Shown here piece by piece: positions 59,041 to 64,000 of a stretch of DNA of 64,000 nucleotides. The DNA is taken from NCBI GenBank assembly GCA_027924585.1, contig BSBM01000050.1:5174501-5238500 (forward strand), written 5' to 3'. The first letter of the stretch is position 1. Each line of letters begins with the position of its first letter. The DNA is from Larix kaempferi. Its lineage: Eukaryota; Streptophyta; Pinopsida; Pinales; Pinaceae. Both the position numbers and the translations under genes were made by a program. A model generated the notes under the pieces. The model was not told where the DNA came from. It did no database searches and worked only from the letters and a program-made list of their open reading frames with translations.

Positions 59041-59485
59041 TGGTTGTAGATGTGTTCTCCCATGGTCGCGATGTAATTGCTGGGATTTTCCGACATGGTG
59101 GCAGATGTGTTCTCCCATGTTCGTGAAGTAATTACTAGGGCCATTCGAGCATGGTTGTAGATGTGTTCTTTCATGGCTGCGATATAAGTGTTGGGGCCAT
59201 TCGAGCATGGTTGTAGATGTGTTCTCCCATGGCTATGATATAAGTGTTGGGTCCATTCGAGCATGGTTGTAGATGTGTTCTCCCATGGCTGCGATATAAG
59301 TGTTGGGTCCATTCGATCATGGTTGTAGATGTGTTCTCCCATGGCTGCGATATAAGTGCTGGGCCATTTGAGTATGGTTGTAGATCTGTTCTCCCATGGC
59401 TGCAATACAAGTGTTGTGCCATTCTCACATGGTTGTAGATGTGTTCTCCCATGGCGTAGATGTAAGTGTTGTGTGATGTGCATCT
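59041..59485 (+). repeat. 55-56-bp minisatellite of eight units, unique to D
   Basis: TGGTTGTAGATGTGTTCTCC anchors start at 59041, 59096, 59152, 59208, 59264, 59320, 59375 and 59430. Each unit contains CATGGCTGCGATATAAGTGT and CCATTCGAGC variants. Open frames across it on the minus strand (59483-58974) are repeat by-products. Absent from A, B and C. Confidence 0.92.
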
Positions 59486-59887
59486 AGTTTGTGCTTCATG
59501 AACGATGATCATGAGTATCAGGATGATACTATGTGGCCGTGGACAGGTTGTGCAGTAGCATGTAAAAGGTACTGGGAGATCCGATAAGTTGAGTTGTGTG
59601 CTCGTAATCAGTCCTGGGATGCTCTTTCTAGGTTTTGTTGACTCACGTAATAAGTCCTGAGGATTCCACAGTATGGCTAGTGATGATGAAGACCTGCAGG
59701 TGGTGGGCCTACATCTAGTATGAAAAAGGATTGTCTCTGTAGAACTTCCTATGACGAGTAGATCAGAGATTGATTGAGATAGCAGCAGCAGTGACGATGA
59801 CAATGATTTGAGGACGATGATTCGCTGATGATGATCCAGAGAAGAAGACTTGTGCTAAAAGACTTGTGTCGAGAAATACCTTCCTAG

Positions 59888-59898
59888 TTAAGAGGGAG
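59888..59898 (+). promoter_or_regulatory. D polypurine tract
   Basis: TTAAGAGGGAG abuts the 3' LTR. One unit of the AAACCTCGAA repeat class lies upstream at 59560-59640 in reverse complement. Confidence 0.8.
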
Positions 59899-60501
59899 TG
59901 TTGATGTATATGTAACTTCGGAATGTATTTCACATATATGTATATTGTATTCCTATAAAGATGTTATTATTCCTCTATACGGAAGTGTCGTCATTTACAT
60001 TGTAAGTGTTGTAACTTATACTTGATGGGTTATTAGACCACCTTGTTGGGGTCAGCCCTATATAAGTCATGTGGGTCAAAGGGTTATTAGACCACTCTAT
60101 TGGGGGTCGGCCTAGTTAGCATTATGTTATGTGGTTAAGTTAAGGCCGACCTAGTCAAGGTTATTAGGCAAGTCAAGTCAAGTATAAATAAAGTGCGGGA
60201 GGCACTCTATTTGATCATTCTATTCTCACACACACTCTTTGGAGAGTGGCGCACTTGTGGAGGAGGAGAAGCTACTACTAGGATATGTCTATCTCTTATG
60301 CTTGGGTTGTATCATTGCTCTATCTATCTCTAAGGAAGTTATTGGGTTTTTTCACCTTTATGTTTTTCCCCAAGTAAACTCTATGTCTCTTGTGTGCTTG
60401 CATTATTGTGTCCATGATTGAGATGTTGTAGATATGTTGTACATGTTGTTCTCTCAGTTAAGATCCTAGATCAGATTGAAGTAAATTCTGAAAAACTAAC
60501 A
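59899..60501 (+). repeat. D 3' LTR
   Basis: 603 bp, TGTTGATG...AAACTAACA, single copy of the 44-bp unit, TATAAATA at 60183-60190. TSD ATACT follows at 60502-60506. Confidence 0.92.
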
Positions 60502-60506
60502 ATACT

Positions 60507-60711
60507 ATGTTGAGGAGAATTGAGGGGAAGATTAGTCAGTTAACTCATGATATCCCTACATACAGAAATGAGCAGATGTCGCTCGATATACAGGAACATG
60601 TAGTAGGAGTGCCCCCGACGTGGATCTAGATACTTAGGAAAGTAGCTAGGATAGTCATCTGTTATAGAGAGGTCGTAGCAGAGCTAGTTGAGGCTCCTCC
60701 CTCTCTATAAG
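60507..60711 (+). pseudogene. Decayed antisense gene of element I, 3' end after D
   Basis: Continues the frame from 54145: MLRRIEGKISQLTHDIPTYR, NEQMSLDIQEHVVGVPPTWI, a TAG, then ILRKVARIVICYREVVAELV and a final TAA near 60710. An AT-rich stretch follows to about 60850. No start or domain of its own; it is the C-terminal part of the gene at 53183-54145. Confidence 0.5.
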
Positions 60712-60857
60712 GAGAGTGACATATTATTTTTTGAGGCTATTTATGCCCACTTTGTATATTTTGATAGTATTTGACTCACAATTATATGTATTTTTTGGAC
60801 CAAATATGTATATATATAGTATCGATTATATACATGTTATCTTATGTGCTTTACATG

Positions 60858-61310
60858 TTATTGTGTATGGTACAAATGCCAATCAAGAACATAATTTGCA
60901 TATGCATCAGCTAATGTATTAAAATTCTTTGAAATATGTTGATATGTAATGTAATCAAAATGTCTTTCAAGCAATCTAACTCGCAGAAACTGACGTAGCA
61001 AAGAAGGATCTCTAACCCTATACTCACATGTCAACTGAAGTACTACTAATTGTGAATCAAGTCTTACCTCCAAACATGAAATGTCGTGATTGGTAGAATA
61101 TCGGAGTAATTCGATAACTGCATTGTACTCAGTTATGTTGTTCATCGTAGGGCCTAAACAAGCACCTCCCAAAGAAACAATTTCGTTGAAAGGTGAGTAA
61201 ATAACCCAAGCTGTTGAATCCAACTAACGAGTGTGGCGACTAGTGCCATCGGCAAATCCTATGGAGCACTCAGTTGTCTTCTGAAACCATGATGCAGAAG
61301 ACACATAAGA
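60858..61310 (-). pseudogene. Element I RNase H (RVT_3 / archaeal-type)
   Basis: The 121-codon ORF (61223-60858) reads as an RNase H of the plant Tat type: GACLGPTMNNITEYNAVIEL with the NxTEY metal-site Glu, LEVRLDSQLVVLQLTCEYRV with the catalytic DSQLV, and HISKNFNTLADAYANYVLDW with the final ADAxA Asp. The frame upstream (to about 61310; SASWFQKTTECSIGFADGTS) contains the first catalytic Asp in FADGTS, followed by a TAG after HTR. Integrase, expected next, is not found before the antisense gene ends near 60711. RT is missing upstream. Confidence 0.7.
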
Positions 61311-62244
61311 CGATAAATCCAAAAAAGACTAACTCTACAACAATGTACATCTATAGTACAAGAAAAAGCATGTAGGCATAAGCCTTATACTTTTTCAAGT
61401 AGAGCCTATTTCTAGGCTCAGGCAACTAGAGGGGTCGATGCCTGGCATCTTCTCGTAAGACCAGGAAAAAATGTCGCAAAAATCCTTCAATGAATTGGTG
61501 TACAAAGTGATCTCCTATGGAGAACAATTTGCTCCAATGAAAATATTTTCCACAACATTAGGCTTGGGGGAAATATCGATCGGTATAATTGTCGAAATGT
61601 TCTCCATATTACCTTCAGCATAAATTGTTTGTTTTGTGGAAGGAGTGATGGAAAAATCAATATTCCTACCAGGTCTCAAAGAAAACTCTCAATTCTCAAT
61701 CTTGTTCAGATCTGGAAGAAAATAGGATACGTGATGCATATGTTCCCACAGATGATCCAGGCCTACCATAGCTTCCAGGATGGCTTCGTTAGAAGGAAAA
61801 ATAGTATCTAAACAATCACAAGAATGTGTGGAGTTAACTGACCATGTAGGTGCATAATCAATATCTGACTCTGTTGATACTGACGAAGTCGAGATATAAT
61901 CTATCACAACATTCTGTGATGCTTAGTAAGCCACTTCTGTGATAGATAAGGGCACATTTGGTTCTTGTTGAGTACGAAGGATCCACGAATAAATTGTTTG
62001 ACTAACCGTAAAAAATTCTTGAGATGATATGTCGGTGGTACTCATTGAACCAATGTAGTTACAAGAGTAGGTAGGTCAAAAGTGTCCATCAAAGATGAAT
62101 ACATACCTACTCCTACGCTCTCACTGGGAAGACGAACTTGATCAATCCAAGGGATGTTTGAATCCGACGGAGTTGTGTTTTTTCTCGAGTGAGGGATAGT
62201 TAATCAACTGTGACGATCTTACCTTCATGAGGGAACATAAGCAC
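61311..62244 (-). pseudogene. Element I linker before RT, RT deleted
   Basis: Minus-strand fragments in several frames: ILEAMVGLDHLWEHMHHVSY and FLPDLNKIEN (61907-61689, parallel to H near position 200), then NVVENIFIGANCSPQEITLY and DIFSWSYEKMPGIDP (about 61580-61430). The phrase SYEKMPGIDP normally comes directly before the RT fingers of Ty3 elements. Here the RNase H region follows within about 150 bases, so RT has been deleted. No CCHC knuckle occurs here, unlike in H. Confidence 0.65.
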
Positions 62245-63330
62245 TCAGAAAACAGACAAGGGGATGGATTGCATAGCGTACGTATAAATTGTTCCCAACA
62301 ACAGATTGTAGTCGATAGAAGCATCCACAACTTCTATCTCCACTGACACTACTTTACCGGCAAGCTCAATCTCGAATGAGGATAAGACTCCATGCGAACG
62401 AAAAGACCTTCCGTCAAAAGTAGTAAGTATTGTGATGGAATGGGATAACTCAGGAGAACCCAAGTATTTCCAACAGTATATAGACATTGCGCACGTCGAC
62501 GCGCCTTCATCTACTATCGTTCGTCTGAAGGTCATTGAACCATGGACTACTTCGATCTGGAAAGCCACGTGACAGGGAAACAAGGGTTTGATATTGGGCA
62601 TATCAAATCTATCAAGCATACTCGACGAATCCATGCTACCTATTTCCGATAAAAGTGCATTACGCCGCGATGGGAAGCTTTGCAAGAATTCTAGTTCGTA
62701 CATAGCACACGGTGTTTGGGATAAATATTCTACAACATAGTAGTTTGGAGCATCCCGCGCATTAGGATTGTGCATTTCCCATTTGTAGACACCTTTCGGT
62801 ATCTCTGGCAAAGGTTCTGTTGGTCTCTCGATGTGGAGAGGAACAGAGGACTCAAGAACTTCTTTGTCTTTATACTGCATATCCTGGTTATAATTCTTGG
62901 CTCTCGTCTTCAGTATAGTGTGTGATTTAACCATATTAATATAAGACTGATCAGTTGATGTGGCATGGTGAGTGCCCCCAGTATTAGAGATGCCAGAAGC
63001 TGGGCTTTGTCCTTGTGGAAAAGGATCCTTCGGGACATCTGGTTTCTTTTCATGTAATAGATTTTGGGCTTCATCAATGAGAGGGCATTGATGAGTGAGT
63101 TGGTCTCTTTTACAAATATTGCAAGGAAACTTTACCTTCTTCTTATCGTTCTTTCCCTCCTCGGCATTTTCAGTATTCTTGAGATTTTTTTTGTTCCCCT
63201 CCCCTTTCTTACCCTTTTTCTTGTTGTTGGGTTGTTGAGGACCCTTTTGGTTTGTCTGCACATTTTGTGCAGATTCTATTTGTGAAGGGGAGGATGCAAC
63301 CATAGTTGCTTCCATAGCATACTGCTTCAC
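62245..63330 (-). CDS. Element I gag C-terminus, knuckle and protease
   Basis: A 361-codon open stretch. N-terminal: lysine-rich NNKKKGKKGEGNKKNLKNTE and a Cys/His cluster CNICKRDQLTHQC. Middle: AMYELEFLQSFPSRRNALLS, then the protease IVDEGASTCAMSIYCWKYLG with catalytic DEGAS, and DYNLLLGTIYTYAMQS near the C-terminus (LLG motif). It matches H at 2081-1098 in order and motifs. The frame ends at 62245, where a stop follows VF. The listed Met is internal to gag; the real start lies to the right. It may still encode an intact protease domain. Confidence 0.75.
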   Translation of the reverse strand: MKQYAMEATMVASSPSQIESAQNVQTNQKGPQQPNNKKKGKKGEGNKKNLKNTENAEEGKNDKKKVKFPCNICKRDQLTHQCPLIDEAQNLLHEKKPDVPKDPFPQGQSPASGISNTGGTHHATSTDQSYINMVKSHTILKTRAKNYNQDMQYKDKEVLESSVPLHIERPTEPLPEIPKGVYKWEMHNPNARDAPNYYVVEYLSQTPCAMYELEFLQSFPSRRNALLSEIGSMDSSSMLDRFDMPNIKPLFPCHVAFQIEVVHGSMTFRRTIVDEGASTCAMSIYCWKYLGSPELSHSITILTTFDGRSFRSHGVLSSFEIELAGKVVSVEIEVVDASIDYNLLLGTIYTYAMQSIPLSVF

Positions 63331-64000
63331 TAAAAGTGCATGGACTTGTTTCGTTAAAGCTTCTAGTGCACATGATTCTGCTGAACCAATGATGCCATCG
63401 GCACGTAGTCCGGGTTTAGGCTTAGTAGGATCTATATCAGACCTAGGTGATTCAGGAATTATCTCGTAAAGGATCCCATACTGAGTGTATATCAGGTCAA
63501 GTTGTTGGGTCCTTAAAATTGCTTCATCTTCAGAAGTGACCCTAGAAGTTGAAACATCCTTAGAGATGTAAGGTAGTAGGGACTTGAAACATCCTTTGAT
63601 GAGTCATTTCTATCTTCTCCACTCTTGAATATGATTAGAGAGATGGGTGGCTTTGTTTTGTCTAACAGTAGAGAGAAGATTTGTATCGGCATCATACCGG
63701 ATGGGAAGCTAGAAATGATTCAATAAAACTATCACTAAATCCAAAAAATTGTTATATGTTGCAGTAGGCAATTTGATATACCACTTAGCTGCAATGCTTG
63801 CTAAGGTTCTTTGGAAGAGCCTCATTCGAATCGATTCATTGTTTAACGAGTTAGAGGAGCACCAGAGGTGAAAAGTTGTGACATGATCTCCAGGGTCTTC
63901 ACCAATTTTGCCTTCGAATTTTGGAATGTCCGGAGGGAGTTTGTTTGGGACCGGAGGCCAAGCAGGGTTGTGCCACACCAGGTCATTCATCAATTTTGAA
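63331..64000 (-). pseudogene. Element I gag domain, cut by window end
   Basis: 63993-63709: WHNPAWPPVPNKLPPDIPKF, EGKIGEDPGDHVTTFHLWCS, SNSLNNESIRMRLFQRTLAS and AAKWYIKLP, the same gag domain as H (9267-8866). 63708-63331 continues gag through frameshifts (SLLPYISKDVSTSRVTSEDE, QQLDLIYTQYG near 63500). The N-terminus, leader and 5' LTR are outside the window. Confidence 0.72.

Larger units (their letters stand above)
54146..60501 (+). mobile_element. Copia-family element D, non-autonomous, two LTRs, plus strand
   Basis: LTRs at 54146-54792 and 59899-60501, PBS, leader, fused RT-RNase H ORF, tandem repeats, polypurine tract, perfect TSDs ATACT. The same family as A-C in opposite orientation. 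The 5' LTR is 44 bp longer by one tandem unit. It is inserted within an exon-like part of the antisense gene of I; the frame across the insertion point is continuous without it. Confidence 0.93.
48955..64000 (-). mobile_element. Ty3/gypsy element I (Tat-like), 3' LTR to gag, 5' end outside window
   Basis: My reading: 3' LTR (48955-50498, with solo LTR E inside), polypurine tract, a 2.7-kb non-coding part, a plus-strand decayed gene split by copia element D, then minus-strand RNase H (61223-60858), pre-RT linker, protease (DEGASTC) and gag to the window end. RT and integrase are missing. Tat-lineage elements are known for an extra RNase H of this type and for antisense ORFs between pol and the 3' LTR; both are seen here. 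The joining of LTR and coding part into one element is inference. Confidence 0.5.

Noticed and set aside
58974-59803. Overlapping 169- and 210-codon minus-strand ORFs in D
   Set aside because: Products of the 55-56-bp minisatellite, read antisense to the element; no domain and no relation to A-C.
1-64000. A new defence or metabolic gene system
   Set aside because: No cluster of intact non-transposon genes is visible. Every recognisable protein belongs to LTR retrotransposons or to decayed sequence within them.

Overview
This is plant nuclear DNA made almost entirely of LTR retrotransposons nested inside one another. Evidence: Ty1/copia and Ty3/gypsy protein domains in every stage of decay, initiator-Met-tRNA-type primer binding sites (TGGTATCAGAGC), LTRs with TATAAATA boxes and 5-bp target duplications, and no bacterial-type operons. 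I see no intact host gene, rRNA, tRNA or CRISPR. The repeat density and protein style suit a large-genome seed plant, perhaps a gymnosperm; that is inference only.

Left third (1-31 kb), all minus strand. G is an old Ty3/gypsy element (gag-zinc knuckle-protease at 19163-20208, PBS near 20541, 5' LTR from 20559). Copia element B (20693-27775, TSD GATAA) sits in its LTR. A second Ty3 element, H (Tat-like; 5' LTR 18465-19162, running leftward off the window), is inserted into its protease. H is split twice: by copia element A (10903-17861, TSD TGGAG) in its leader, and by a compound gag-only element (2131-7628, three LTRs, TSD CTRCA) between gag and protease. H carries two extra CCHC knuckles after its protease.

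Middle (28-38 kb). Long non-coding stretches, a doubtful coding remnant on the plus strand (30691-31452 and 37757-37832), and copia element C (31453-37751, TSD GTTGA) splitting it. C keeps the most complete reverse transcriptase of the A-D family.

Right (38-64 kb). F is a chromovirus-like Ty3 element on the minus strand (3' LTR of 2.7 kb at 38425-41110, integrase, RT-RNase H, gag, PBS). Its 5' LTR is broken by a 1.29-kb solo-LTR-like insert (47541-48834) and then by I, a second Tat-like Ty3 element that I read as starting with its 3' LTR at 48955-50498 and leaving the window at 64000. I contains a solo copia LTR E (49536-50130, TSD GTTTG), a plus-strand (antisense) decayed gene, a plus-strand copia element D (54146-60501, TSD ATACT) inserted in that gene, then RNase H, protease and gag.

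A, B, C and D are one copia family, with E as a solo LTR. None has recognisable gag or protease; each has LTRs, a long leader with conserved exon-like blocks and GTATG splice-donor-like sites, a damaged RT/RNase H, and a 3' region full of tandem repeats. They look like non-autonomous elements moved by proteins supplied elsewhere. The points most worth following are the 240-bp in-frame repeat in the gag-only element, the exon-like leader, the RT-to-RNase H fusion in D, the post-protease knuckles of H, and the antisense gene of I.
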